A stretch of DNA of 49,296 nucleotides, taken from NCBI GenBank assembly GCA_905205995.1, contig CAJLFU010000014.1, positions 1 to 49,296 on the forward strand, written 5' to 3'. Shown here piece after piece: positions 32,872-41,684 of the stretch. The DNA comes from an uncultured Haemophilus sp. (GTDB lineage Bacteria > Pseudomonadota > Gammaproteobacteria > Enterobacterales > Pasteurellaceae). Made by a program: the position numbers and the translations under genes. The notes beneath the pieces were generated by a model. That model saw nothing but the letters and a program-made list of their open reading frames with translations. It was not told the DNA's origin and searched no databases. How positions within the stretch are numbered: the first letter of the stretch is position 1; each line of letters opens with the position of its first letter.

Positions 32872-33468
32872 TTATTTTGCAGCTGGAGCAGCTGGTGCTG
32901 CAGGTGCAAATTTTTGTGCTAAATCAGCACCGTCTTTTTGTAATTTAGCTACTGCAGCTTGTAGTTTTTCAACTTTAGCTTGGTAAGCTTTAGTTTGTTC
33001 TTCAGTTGGTGCTTTAGTTGCTAAGTTTAATTGATCAACTAATAATTCACTTGATAATGCAAGTACTTCTTTATTTTGATCTTTGATGTTTTTCACTGAA
33101 GGTGAAGCAACTTCTAATTTATCTAAGCTTGCAATAGTATCTTCAACAGTTTTGTTGAAAGTTTTGATTGCTTCTTCAATTTTCTTCTCATCTTTTGCTT
33201 GAACCGCAGCAGTTAAATCAGATTGAAGTTTTTGTTGTGCAGCCATTTGAGCTTGAGCTTGGCTTGCATTCCATTCAAGTAATTTGTTGTAGTCAGCTTG
33301 TTCTTGAGCTGGTGTAGCTTCAACTGGTTTAGCCGCTTCTTGTTTAGCTTCTGGCGCAGGCTGAGTTGTTTCAGGTTTTGCTGGAGCTGATTTATCAGCT
33401 GGTTTATCACAAGCAGTTAAGAATAATGCAAATAATGCAGTTGCACTGATTTTAGTAAATTTGTTCAT
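32872..33468 (-). CDS. Alanine/lysine-rich helical lipoprotein
   Basis: A 198-residue predicted lipoprotein that I do not recognise by name. The signal peptide ends in a lipobox LTAC. A Pro/Ala/Lys/Glu-rich linker of about 40 residues follows, then a long helical, probably coiled-coil, region (about residues 60-185) rich in Ala, Lys, Gln and Glu. The protein ends in the low-complexity tail APAAPAAPAAK. The start at 33468 follows AAAGGA with good spacing; the frame is open two codons further. It is separated from the fet operon by about 100 bases and from the ATP-grasp gene by a shared terminator. A structural or cell-envelope role is possible; nothing in the sequence is catalytic. Confidence 0.75.
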   Translation of the reverse strand: MNKFTKISATALFALFLTACDKPADKSAPAKPETTQPAPEAKQEAAKPVEATPAQEQADYNKLLEWNASQAQAQMAAQQKLQSDLTAAVQAKDEKKIEEAIKTFNKTVEDTIASLDKLEVASPSVKNIKDQNKEVLALSSELLVDQLNLATKAPTEEQTKAYQAKVEKLQAAVAKLQKDGADLAQKFAPAAPAAPAAK

Positions 33469-33569
33469 AAACAATCCTTTATTGATATATAAAAAATTTC
33501 TTAGCTTATAAAGACTAAGCCCTTTCTAAGACCTTACATTCTAAAATTAGTTTAAAAAAATTTCAAAAA

Positions 33570-33893
33570 CTATTTTAGTGTTTGGATATATTCACTTAAA
33601 TTATGAATATCTTGCTCACTTAAACGTTGTTTTGCAGGGCTTCCTGCACCAGTAATATTTCCTGCTTTTCGTTCTGAAAGTGCGGTTGAAATTTCTTCTG
33701 GTTTTAGTTGATTAATAATTTTTGACTCACCCATTGCTGGTTTTTCGCCTTGTTTCCCATGACAAGTTGCACAAGAGCGTTTATATACCTTTTCAGCTTT
33801 CACTAAGTCAGCTTCGGCAGAAAGGGCGGGGGGTGTAAATAAAAAGCCTAAAATGGGTAAAAGTGTAGAGAGTAAGTAAATTCGTTTTTGCAT
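33570..33893 (-). CDS. Small c-type cytochrome at the end of the fet operon
   Basis: A 107-residue class I cytochrome c. A signal peptide ends near ALSA. The haem motif CATCH lies near residue 40, GEKPAMGESK near residue 50 supplies a possible methionine ligand, and the end LSEQDIHNLSEYIQTLK is a typical C-terminal helix. It starts five bases after the thioredoxin-like gene and closes the FTR1/P19 operon. In the E. coli fet and Campylobacter Cj1658-1665 versions I recall two thioredoxin-like genes at this end, so a cytochrome here is a difference. It could carry electrons to or from the iron-uptake membrane proteins. Uptake signal at 33678-33686. Confidence 0.82.
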   Translation of the reverse strand: MQKRIYLLSTLLPILGFLFTPPALSAEADLVKAEKVYKRSCATCHGKQGEKPAMGESKIINQLKPEEISTALSERKAGNITGAGSPAKQRLSEQDIHNLSEYIQTLK

Positions 33894-33898
33894 TTTGG

Positions 33899-34378
33899 CT
33901 AGCCTTTAAATAATTTATCTAAATCTGCCGCGGGAATTGCCCCTTCATATTTAGCCTGAATATTGCCTTCAGGTGTGATCACAAAGCTTGTTGGCGTGCC
34001 AATAAGCTGATAGCGTTCTGCTGTGATTTTTAATTGGTCTTTGATAACCGGCAACGTAAGCTGACGTTTAGCAACCACAGCTTTAGTATCCACTTTATCA
34101 CCATCTACGTTAATAGCGATAAGCTGAACTTTATTTGGATTAGCTTCAGCTAATTTTTCAAATTCTTTTAATTCAGCGACACATCGACCACAGGTTTCAG
34201 ACCAGAATGTCAGTAAGCGAGTGCCTTTCCAATCATCAAGTTTCACTTCTTTACCTTGTAAATCATAGGCTGCAATATCTGGTGCTTTTTGACCAATTGC
34301 AGCAACTTCGTCTTTACAAGAAACACTGCCGAAAATGACCGCACTTATCGCGAGTAGTTTTACGAATTTATTTTTCAT
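33899..34378 (-). CDS. fetE: Thioredoxin-like lipoprotein FetE
   Basis: A 159-residue TlpA-like protein with a lipobox (FGSVSC, Cys near residue 21), so it is probably anchored to a membrane and faces the periplasm. The redox motif is CGRC in FWSETCGRCVAELKEF, where a thioredoxin would have WCGPC. The conserved cis-proline segment GTPTSFVITPEG is present. It overlaps the ATPase gene by 11 bases. In fet/P19 operons such proteins are thought to keep thiols or the cysteine-rich membrane protein reduced, but that is not proven. Uptake signal at 34338-34346. Confidence 0.82.
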   Translation of the reverse strand: MKNKFVKLLAISAVIFGSVSCKDEVAAIGQKAPDIAAYDLQGKEVKLDDWKGTRLLTFWSETCGRCVAELKEFEKLAEANPNKVQLIAINVDGDKVDTKAVVAKRQLTLPVIKDQLKITAERYQLIGTPTSFVITPEGNIQAKYEGAIPAADLDKLFKG

Positions 34379-35039
34379 GAATGTCCTCTTTTACAAATTT
34401 TCCGTGATGGAGATAAATAACACGATCGGTTAACTCACCCAATTCAGGATTGTGTGTAACCATAACGATGGTTCTACCTTGGCGATTTAATTCTTGTAGT
34501 AAATCCAGTACAAGCTCTTCATTTTTTTCGTCGAGGTTACCCGTAGGCTCATCGGCAAAAATGACTGGAGGCTGGTTCACCAACGCGCGAGCAATACATA
34601 CCCGTTGTTGTTCACCTCCAGAAAGTTGGCTTGGACGGTGATCAATACGATGACCTAGTCCCACTTGTTCGAGCACCGCTTTAGCTGCCGCTTCATCAAT
34701 CACACTGTGATAGTGCTGTGCGAGCATCACATTTTCAAGTGCGGTCAAATAAGGGATCAAATGGAATTGTTGGAAGACTAGACCAATTTTTTCCGCTCGG
34801 AAACGTTGACGACCCACTTCATCCAGTTGTGCCGCATCGACGCCGTCTAAAATCACTTTACCTTCACTGGCCGTATCTAAACCGGTCAGAATATTCATGA
34901 GCGTGGTTTTACCCGAACCCGATGCCCCCATGATTGCAATAAACTCACCTTGGCGAATTTGAATATTAATATCTTCTAAAGCAGTGACTTGCCCGAATCG
35001 TTTATATAAATGTTGCGTTTCAATCACAAATTCACTCAT
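34368..35039 (-). CDS. fetD: ABC transporter ATPase FetD (MacB/LolD type)
   Basis: A 223-residue ATPase with Walker A GASGSGKTT (residues 38-46), signature LSGGEQQR and Walker B VIFADEPTGNLD, the form found in LolD/MacB-type transporters rather than importers. It would power the two FtsX-like membrane proteins FetB and FetC. It begins one base after fetC and overlaps fetE. The operon matches fetABCDEF of uropathogenic E. coli and the Campylobacter P19 cluster. What the ABC part moves or energises is not known. Uptake signal at 34737-34745. Confidence 0.88.
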   Translation of the reverse strand: MSEFVIETQHLYKRFGQVTALEDINIQIRQGEFIAIMGASGSGKTTLMNILTGLDTASEGKVILDGVDAAQLDEVGRQRFRAEKIGLVFQQFHLIPYLTALENVMLAQHYHSVIDEAAAKAVLEQVGLGHRIDHRPSQLSGGEQQRVCIARALVNQPPVIFADEPTGNLDEKNEELVLDLLQELNRQGRTIVMVTHNPELGELTDRVIYLHHGKFVKEDIHEK

Positions 35040-35040
35040 T

Positions 35041-36174
35041 TTATTCCCCTTTTAACACATTTGCGGTTTGGATATTTAAAGCGCGTTTGGTTGGTACAAT
35101 CACCGCAATAAAGGCAACCAATAACGATAAGACGATAGTAATTGGAATAACCGGCAGACGCATATCAATATAAGATTTGAATACGGTTAATCCTAGTAAT
35201 TGTGCCAAGATATAGCCGAGAATCAGTCCCGCGACAATTGCACAAAGTGCAATGATGAGAATCTCGGTACTAATTTGCTTAATGATGTCACTCTGTTTCG
35301 CCCCCAAGGCTTTTTGCAGTGCAAATTCTTTTGCTCGCTCACCAACAATCGCAATTAATGTGGTATTAACACAAAGGGTGGCGAGAATCAAAATGACCAA
35401 GGAAATTAACCCCATCAATCCTTTGATTTTATCTAAAATCTGCCCTTCTGAAGCGGAGACTTTTCGAATTGGTCGAGCCGTTAAATCCGGTTGATGTTGC
35501 ATGATGTCCTGCGCAAATTGTGCAACATCACCTTGTTCATTTTTCACATTGAGCAAGGCGTTGTTTGCCAATCCTTCTTTATCTAACCAACTTTGTGCAA
35601 ATTCTAAGCTGACGATTAACATGTTATCTGTGGCATCGCCTGCTTCAACAATCGCTTTAATGGTGAATTCATGTTTTTCGACAGCATTTTTAGACAGAGT
35701 TAATTTACTTCCAACGTTTAAATTGAGTCGTTCAGCTAAGGTTTTCCCAATCATGGCATTGCGATCATCAAAATTCACATTAATAGCTGAGCCGGTAATT
35801 TGCCAATAAGGTGCCAGAACACGCATATCTTCAAACCACACGCCCATAATGACGATTTTTTCTAAATCAGTTCGCGCAACGCCATATAAATAAGGGCTGG
35901 CTGCTGTGATGAAATTATCCTGTGCATGATGAAGAATTTGCTTTAATTGGCGTTCTTTCATCAAACCACCATTGGCCGCACCAATGTAAAAGTTAGCCCC
36001 AAAAGTACGGAGCTCTTGGCTCATTTTGGTATTAATATCGAAATAGACCGCAGCCATTGCTGTCACAATAGACGCACCGACAGTCAACGCAGAAAAGATA
36101 ATAAATACCCGTTGTAAACGTAGGCGTAATGCTTGGAAGATTAAACGCCAAAACATACTTTTATTGGCGGCCAT
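35041..36174 (-). CDS. fetC: FtsX-like permease FetC
   Basis: A 377-residue MacB/FtsX-type membrane protein. One N-terminal helix is followed by a periplasmic domain of about 220 residues (residues 45-260) and three C-terminal helices. The conserved IVGERAKEFALQKALGAKQSDIIKQ loop lies after the first C-terminal helix. The start at 36174 follows GGAGGTGCTGT; the frame is open 22 codons further upstream, inside fetB. It overlaps fetB by 14 bases. It pairs with fetB as the two membrane halves driven by fetD. Confidence 0.87.
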   Translation of the reverse strand: MAANKSMFWRLIFQALRLRLQRVFIIFSALTVGASIVTAMAAVYFDINTKMSQELRTFGANFYIGAANGGLMKERQLKQILHHAQDNFITAASPYLYGVARTDLEKIVIMGVWFEDMRVLAPYWQITGSAINVNFDDRNAMIGKTLAERLNLNVGSKLTLSKNAVEKHEFTIKAIVEAGDATDNMLIVSLEFAQSWLDKEGLANNALLNVKNEQGDVAQFAQDIMQHQPDLTARPIRKVSASEGQILDKIKGLMGLISLVILILATLCVNTTLIAIVGERAKEFALQKALGAKQSDIIKQISTEILIIALCAIVAGLILGYILAQLLGLTVFKSYIDMRLPVIPITIVLSLLVAFIAVIVPTKRALNIQTANVLKGE

Positions 36175-37501
36175 ACAGCACCTCCACAGGGTAAAGTTTG
36201 GCAATACGGTGGGCTGGGAACCAAGTGCCCACCACAGCAATTAAAATAGACAGCATCAATACGCAAGGGATGACAATCCAAGCGAAACTCAGTGGTACGC
36301 CAAATAGCACTGAACCAATAAATCTTGCTAAGCCCCATCCAGCAATACAACCAAGCGATCCACCAATTAAGGCACTGATAATGGCTTCGCAATAAAATAA
36401 TAAGGCGATTTGCCATTGGTACGCCCCTAAGGCTTTCATCAAACCAATTTCTTTTGAACGCTCAATGATCCCTGTACTCATTAATGAGGCAATCCCCATG
36501 GCTGCTGCGATTAAAGCGGCGAGAGTAACGACTGCCAACAATAACTGGATTTTACCAATGACGACGCCTTCTGACGCTGCAACTTGCCAAATAGGACGAA
36601 CAATGGCACCAGAAATAGCTTCTTCTAATTGATGGGAAATAGAAGAAACATAAGCGGTACAATACCAACGATCGTACTCTTCAGCATCTAATGCATCGGT
36701 ATTGGCACGCGCTTTACGAGAAAGGTCATTTTCAGGTACGGTAAGCGCAGAGACTCTGACAGATTGAATTTTCCCTTCTAAGCCCAGTAATTTTTGCACA
36801 GCATTGAGTGGCATAACTAATTGATTATCTTCAGCGCCTCCTGTGGATAAAATACCGGTAATTTCAACCGCACTTTGATTATTAAGTTCATCATTTTGAT
36901 AGTGAAGCTTGATTTTATCGCCTTGCTTTAGGCCAGTTCGTTGTGCTAATTGTTCACCAATGAGTGCAGGAATAAATTCACCTTCAGGCGTTTCAAGATC
37001 GTTTACCCATTCCCCTTGAACATGCCAATAAGGGCTAATAATTTTTTGGCCAGTATGGAAATCGTCTTCATCCGGTACAGGAATGTTGTGATCGAAAAAT
37101 GTACCAAGCACATTAATTTGTTCAAGTGCGGTCGATTTTTCATGCGTTTTATCAGAAAGAATTTCTGCTTTCACATCTGCACTTAACAATGGCGCAAATC
37201 CCACAATGTTATTTCGCCAGAAAATATCTTTAATGTTAGGCAGTTCTTTTTCATCGAGGAAATCTTGGCTACTTAAATCAGTGTTGTGACTGAGCTCATC
37301 AGGTAAGGCTGCATTACTCGCAGGTTCGACTAAAATATTGGCTCCGTAAGATTTTAGCTCTTTTGCCATTTTGTCGCCGATATCAATAGAAACAGCCAAT
37401 AGCGCAGAGACTAATCCCGCAGCCAAGAAAATAGTCACCACTGCTAAAAACTTACGTTTTATGCTAAAACGCCAAGATTGGAATAACATTCTTGCTAGCA
37501 T
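36161..37501 (-). CDS. fetB: FtsX-like permease FetB
   Basis: A 446-residue MacB/FtsX-type membrane protein with the same layout as its neighbour: an N-terminal helix, a large periplasmic domain (about residues 45-320) and three C-terminal helices. The conserved loop GIIERSKEIGLMKALGAYQWQ lies after the first of these. Its ATG overlaps the stop of fetA by one base and its end overlaps fetC. The 120-residue larger periplasmic domain compared with fetC suggests the two halves are not interchangeable. Uptake signals at 36867-36875 and 37124-37132. Confidence 0.87.
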   Translation of the reverse strand: MLARMLFQSWRFSIKRKFLAVVTIFLAAGLVSALLAVSIDIGDKMAKELKSYGANILVEPASNAALPDELSHNTDLSSQDFLDEKELPNIKDIFWRNNIVGFAPLLSADVKAEILSDKTHEKSTALEQINVLGTFFDHNIPVPDEDDFHTGQKIISPYWHVQGEWVNDLETPEGEFIPALIGEQLAQRTGLKQGDKIKLHYQNDELNNQSAVEITGILSTGGAEDNQLVMPLNAVQKLLGLEGKIQSVRVSALTVPENDLSRKARANTDALDAEEYDRWYCTAYVSSISHQLEEAISGAIVRPIWQVAASEGVVIGKIQLLLAVVTLAALIAAAMGIASLMSTGIIERSKEIGLMKALGAYQWQIALLFYCEAIISALIGGSLGCIAGWGLARFIGSVLFGVPLSFAWIVIPCVLMLSILIAVVGTWFPAHRIAKLYPVEVLYGRQ

Positions 37502-38895
37502 TATTCCCCCTTACCTAAATATTTTTCAGGGTTATCACGGAATAAATCGAGATTTTTCTCGCTTTCAAAGAAGTAAGTTTTACCTTCATAATTGTATTTA
37601 TGCTCAGTTTTGGTATTTTTCATTTGGGTGCCACTAATCGGATCTTTTACATCGATTTCAACAATGGTGCTAAATAAATTTAACCCTTCTTCTAAGCTGG
37701 TTCGATTAATGAGAATTTCAGTCTCAGTTTGTTGCCAATCTTCAATCGGCACAGGATTACAGCCACCCGGTTTACCAATAGATGGAATAAACATATGTAC
37801 GCCGCAGCCCACACAAACGACTTGGTTACCTTCCATGACATAGCCTTGGTCACCACAAAGCAAGCAGGCATCAAATACCGCGGCTAGGCTCAATTTATCC
37901 GGTTGACGATTAATGACAAAGAAACGCACAGCTTTACCATCATCAGCAATCCAGACAAAACGGTGTAATTTGCCGTCTTTTACTTGCTCAATTGGAATAT
38001 GAACTTGTTGCTTTTCATCTAAGGTAACAGGGATTGCTTCTGAAAGTTGAGGAGGACGAGAAGCAATTTGCTCCCAATAAAGTTGCGTAATAAAAGTAAT
38101 CGCTAAGGCTAAATACCCCCAACCGAGTAGGTGAGAGGACGTACGTAATGAGGCTAATTTTTGGCGTTTTTCAATTGGTTCTTGTGTTGCATTAACTTGT
38201 TGCTTGCGTGATAAATGAATTTTGCCGTAAAAGATGGCAAGTACAACTAAGAGCAATGCTGCACAGATGTAATTTAACCAGCGAGTAATTTCGCCTGATT
38301 TCGCAACAAAACTTAAACGAGGCTTGGTAAGCTCAAGCACCTGAAGTTTCATTAAAATTAATAAGAGTTCACCAATAAGTGGCACAAGCAAGCAAACTAA
38401 GAGAAGGCTAATTGCACCTTTTAAAAGTGCGGTTGATTTTTGTTGTGTTTTTACCGCTTGTTTTAGAAGTAAATAGATCCAGCCTTGTAAGCATAAACAA
38501 AAAACAAAGGCAAAAATGACCGCACTTATATGTAAGATCGAATCGGTATTGATAACATCAGTAGAAACAAGGGCAGTAATATTAGGATCTTTTGCCCAGA
38601 AGCTTCCAGCGATGAGCATTAATACTGTTTGCCAAAAGGCAGGTAAGCGACCTTTGCCGAAAATTAAACATAAGGCAAAGATAATCAATAGCGCCAATAT
38701 CACTGCATTGACGATTAAATTGGTTATTTGTCCCACAGGTAAACTAAGGCGCAGTAGGATACCGGCAATAAAACCGAATAGGCTAAGCCAAATTATTTTT
38801 TTTGCACTTACAGAGGATTGTTTACTGTGATAAACACCGAGCAATAATGAAAAAGGTAAAAGTGCTTGAAGCAGGAAAGTAAAAAAATAATTCAT
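37501..38895 (-). CDS. fetA: Cysteine-rich membrane protein FetA (DUF2318)
   Basis: A 464-residue membrane protein with about eight hydrophobic helices in the first 290 residues. A C-terminal extracytoplasmic domain carries the cysteine pattern CLLCGDQGYVMEG, then CVGCGVHMF and GGCNPVPI (about residues 345-385). This is the DUF2318 signature of the P19/fet operons, predicted to bind an iron-sulfur cluster or other metal. The very end (KTYFFESEKNLDLFRDNPEK) resembles YHS-type metal-binding segments, which often bind copper or other metals. The function is inferred: electron transfer or metal handling with FetM and FetP. Two uptake signals (38425-38433 and 38519-38527) lie within it. Confidence 0.86.
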   Translation of the reverse strand: MNYFFTFLLQALLPFSLLLGVYHSKQSSVSAKKIIWLSLFGFIAGILLRLSLPVGQITNLIVNAVILALLIIFALCLIFGKGRLPAFWQTVLMLIAGSFWAKDPNITALVSTDVINTDSILHISAVIFAFVFCLCLQGWIYLLLKQAVKTQQKSTALLKGAISLLLVCLLVPLIGELLLILMKLQVLELTKPRLSFVAKSGEITRWLNYICAALLLVVLAIFYGKIHLSRKQQVNATQEPIEKRQKLASLRTSSHLLGWGYLALAITFITQLYWEQIASRPPQLSEAIPVTLDEKQQVHIPIEQVKDGKLHRFVWIADDGKAVRFFVINRQPDKLSLAAVFDACLLCGDQGYVMEGNQVVCVGCGVHMFIPSIGKPGGCNPVPIEDWQQTETEILINRTSLEEGLNLFSTIVEIDVKDPISGTQMKNTKTEHKYNYEGKTYFFESEKNLDLFRDNPEKYLGKGE

Positions 38896-39010
38896 AGTTT
38901 GACCATTTAATAGGATAAAACAGACGATATTTTAAGGTTAAATGAAATGCTATTGCCTTCCCCTGACAAACAAGGGAAGGCAAGTCGGTAAAATCAATAT
39001 TTACCTGAGA

Positions 39011-39532
39011 TTATTTGATGCCAGTGAATTTGAATTCATAGCTTACATCAAATGGTTTCCACCAACGACCTACACCCGTTTCAGAGTCGGTATGACGGTG
39101 CATACCTGCTTTTGAAGGAGGGTCGATGTGGTAAGTTAATTTATAGTTACCCACGCCCATCATTTTCACGTTTGCACCGTAGTGAGGACCGTCACCTGCT
39201 ACCATTGGCATGAAGGTACCTTCTTGTTTTTCACCAGTATCGGTATTCACTAAAGTATAGTTAATGGTTAAGTAAGGCATCCATTCACCATCACCAAAGC
39301 CATTTTTGTTACCTTTTACTGCGTGGATATCCGCTTCTAAGTGAATATCTGATTTCGCAGCAGGTAAACCCATGCCACGAGGTTCCATATCGATTGGTTT
39401 GAGATAAACCGCTGCAATTTCCATTTCATTCATGGTTACCGCTTCGCCGATTGGATACTCTTGGAATGCGTTTGCAGTAGACGCGGTAAAAATACCCGCA
39501 AATAATGCTGTTGCTAAAAGTGCTTTTTTCAT
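39011..39532 (-). CDS. fetP: Periplasmic iron-uptake protein FetP (P19)
   Basis: A 173-residue secreted protein with signal peptide MKKALLATALFAGIFTASTA then NA, and a mature start FQEYPIGEAV. The metal-site residues of the P19 family are visible in MEPRGMGLP, HLEADIHA and AGMHRHTDSETGVG. P19 proteins bind copper together with iron and work with the FTR1-type permease encoded just upstream (28 bases). The gene is followed by a 115-base gap before fetA, so expression within the operon may vary. Near-identical wording of the motifs to E. coli FetP makes this assignment secure. Confidence 0.94.
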   Translation of the reverse strand: MKKALLATALFAGIFTASTANAFQEYPIGEAVTMNEMEIAAVYLKPIDMEPRGMGLPAAKSDIHLEADIHAVKGNKNGFGDGEWMPYLTINYTLVNTDTGEKQEGTFMPMVAGDGPHYGANVKMMGVGNYKLTYHIDPPSKAGMHRHTDSETGVGRWWKPFDVSYEFKFTGIK

Positions 39533-39560
39533 TGTTTTTCTCCTAAAGGATTGTTGGGTA

Positions 39561-41465
39561 TTACGCGGCTTTTTTGCTTTGATATTTCATAATAAACAGA
39601 GCAAATACGGCTGCGATGAGTAAGATTGCTTGTGGGATTAGGGTTTCCATATAAGGATAAATACCTAACCACGAAATTTCAGGCACACCGCTAATCAGCG
39701 TTGGCTCGAAAAGTTTGCCTTCAATGAGTTCTAAAACAGATTTACCGGCGAATACAAAGGCCATTAAATACATGAAAGAACCCGTGAACATAAAGAATGG
39801 TTTAAGCGGTAATTTCACCACGGTATAACGCATCACGAAGTAGCATATGGTAAGAATAATTACACCGACAATGATACCTGCGAAAAGGTAAATAAAACTG
39901 ACCGCACTTTTCGCATCACCCACGAGGGCATAGTAGAACAATACGGTTTCCGCCCCTTCACGATATACGGCTAAGAAGCTGGTAAGCCATAAGCCGATGA
40001 GTGAGCCAGTAGTGAGGGCAGTTGAGAGTTTACCTTCTAAATAACGCTTCCAGTTTTGAGCTTCGACTTTAGACAATAACCAGTAACTCATCATAAAGAG
40101 CATGATTACGGCAAAAATCATCGTAAAGCCTTCGAGCAATTCGCGGTTTTGACCTGAATTTTCAAAGATAAGTTGGAAGATAAATGCGGTAATCACACTG
40201 GCAATTAATGCCACATAAACAGACTGACGGATAACCGGCAATTTATCTTGGTGGTTATTTTTAATTAAGTAAGTCACGATAGCCGCAACAATTAACAAGG
40301 CTTCCAAACCTTCACGAAGGATGATTAAAAGGCTATATAAGAACATAGACCAATCGCTTTGTTCTCCGCCCTGTAACATTTCAACTGCTTTAGTTAGATT
40401 CTGTTCTAAACCATCAGCTTGTGCTTGTAACTTATCACCTTGTTCAGCTTTCATTAAACTCACTAAACGAGTAAAGTAGCCTTCAAGTTCCGCTTTAAAA
40501 TTGCTATCACGAGAGCCAATTTTGTTCTCCATGCCACTGCTTTCAAACACATCAAAATAGGTGTCTTGTACAGAAAGAATTGCTTTTTTGCTTTCGCCTT
40601 GTTGATAAAGCGCAATAGCTTGTTGAATACGTTGGTTGATCTCTTGTTTAATCTTATTCCAATCTTGCTCTTGTTGATTATCTGTTGCTTGCTGCGTTGC
40701 ATTGGATTGAACATTTTGTTCTTCACGTGTCGTTGGCAGGTTAGGCAAGTTTTCTTCAATATCTTGTAACAATTGCGTACTTTGATAACCAATCTCTGTG
40801 ATTTGATCGGCTTGTTCACTTAAACGGATGATGTTGTAAAACTGTTGATTAATCGCCGCTGAAGTTTCTGCAGAGCGATTTTGGCGAATGGACATTTCCA
40901 TTTCTGAATTTTTATAGCCATCGTATTGCGCTTGTTGGAACAATTTTTTCGCGTTAGCGAGATCACCATTTTGATACGCTTCGAGCCCTTGAGCGAGCAA
41001 ATCATCAATGGTTTTAAAACTTTGTTGCCAATAAGGGGCGATCTCTTGATTATCATAAACACCATGTTGACCATCGGCATTGAGCTGATGACCTTCAATC
41101 AATGATGGCAACACTTCTTGTAATTCTTTTTTGAGCTGATCGATTTTAGCTTGAATCTCTTGTTGTGAACTGCCTTCACCGATCATTTTACGGATCTCGC
41201 CAAACGTGGCTTCCATTTGGTAACTTTTCTGTGCCGAGAAATTGATACGAATCGGACCTTCTAGATTTTCAAACACTTCAAAATAAGCCATTTGCACTTC
41301 AGTGCGCGCATCATCCGTATTACCTTGCTGGACAAGTTGAGCGGTTTTGTCTAAGCGCGACGTAATATCATTAACCCACTGTTGGTAGTTGTCTTGCGCA
41401 AAGAGTGAAGAAGAGAAGGCGAGTGAAAAAATTAAAAAGAAAAATCGAATAGAACGGAATAGCAT
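39561..41465 (-). CDS. fetM: FTR1-type iron permease FetM with triplicated periplasmic domain
   Basis: A 634-residue inner-membrane iron permease. A signal peptide or first helix occupies residues 1 to about 24. A helical periplasmic part follows to about residue 375, then about seven helices. The two REXXE iron motifs are REGLE (384-388) and REGAE (502-506). Within the periplasmic part I see three related units of about 100 residues (about 28-125, 145-250, 268-365). They share YFEVFE, QYDGYK and YFDVFE at equivalent places, each preceded by a helix rich in Gln and Ala. It is the first gene of the fet operon with its own promoter at 41512-41540. FetM moves iron released by FetP across the inner membrane. 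Uptake signal at 39901-39909. Confidence 0.92.
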   Translation of the reverse strand: MLFRSIRFFFLIFSLAFSSSLFAQDNYQQWVNDITSRLDKTAQLVQQGNTDDARTEVQMAYFEVFENLEGPIRINFSAQKSYQMEATFGEIRKMIGEGSSQQEIQAKIDQLKKELQEVLPSLIEGHQLNADGQHGVYDNQEIAPYWQQSFKTIDDLLAQGLEAYQNGDLANAKKLFQQAQYDGYKNSEMEMSIRQNRSAETSAAINQQFYNIIRLSEQADQITEIGYQSTQLLQDIEENLPNLPTTREEQNVQSNATQQATDNQQEQDWNKIKQEINQRIQQAIALYQQGESKKAILSVQDTYFDVFESSGMENKIGSRDSNFKAELEGYFTRLVSLMKAEQGDKLQAQADGLEQNLTKAVEMLQGGEQSDWSMFLYSLLIILREGLEALLIVAAIVTYLIKNNHQDKLPVIRQSVYVALIASVITAFIFQLIFENSGQNRELLEGFTMIFAVIMLFMMSYWLLSKVEAQNWKRYLEGKLSTALTTGSLIGLWLTSFLAVYREGAETVLFYYALVGDAKSAVSFIYLFAGIIVGVIILTICYFVMRYTVVKLPLKPFFMFTGSFMYLMAFVFAGKSVLELIEGKLFEPTLISGVPEISWLGIYPYMETLIPQAILLIAAVFALFIMKYQSKKAA

Positions 41466-41511
41466 CGTCTATTTACCTCATTACCTAAAATGAAATTAAT
41501 TCCTATTTATA

Positions 41512-41540
41512 ATTATCTTTTGATATCAGTGAAATGACAA
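41512..41540 (-). promoter_or_regulatory. fetM promoter
   Basis: On the minus strand, TTGTCA (41535-41540) and GATAAT (41512-41517) are exactly 17 bases apart. The predicted start near 41505 is 40 bases before the fetM ATG. The -10 area (GATAATTATAAAT) partly resembles a Fur box, but only about 11 of 19 positions fit. Confidence 0.68.
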
Positions 41541-41557
41541 TAAATAATTTTAATTTT

Positions 41558-41573
41558 TGTGATGGAGATCAAA
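41558..41573. promoter_or_regulatory. CRP/FNR-like site upstream of fetM
   Basis: TGTGATGGAGATCAAA (41558-41573) contains TGTGA-N6-TCAAA, nine of ten CRP positions. The overlapping GTGAT-GGAG-ATCAA (41559-41572) matches nine of ten FNR positions. Its centre at 41565.5 is about 60-61 bases upstream of the predicted fetM start, the classic class I activator position. Confidence 0.6.
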
Positions 41574-41623
41574 AAATTCACAAGAGTCGGAAATGTCTAG
41601 AGGGTGATTGTATGCTTAAAAGA

Positions 41624-41650
41624 ATAAAGCGCCTTTCTTAGGCGCTTTAT
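41624..41650 (-). terminator. mrcB terminator
   Basis: ATAAAGCGCC and GGCGCTTTAT form a perfect 10-base stem around a 7-base loop, followed on the minus strand by TCTTTT. It lies 35 bases after the mrcB stop and isolates the fet operon promoter from mrcB. Confidence 0.87.
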
Positions 41651-41684
41651 GGAGATATAAAAGTGCGGTCAAAAATAAGCGAGT

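Noticed and set aside
41500..41520. A Fur box over the fetM -10
   Set aside because: Only about 11 of 19 positions fit and the match is mostly AT-rich background, so I note it as weak rather than as a feature.
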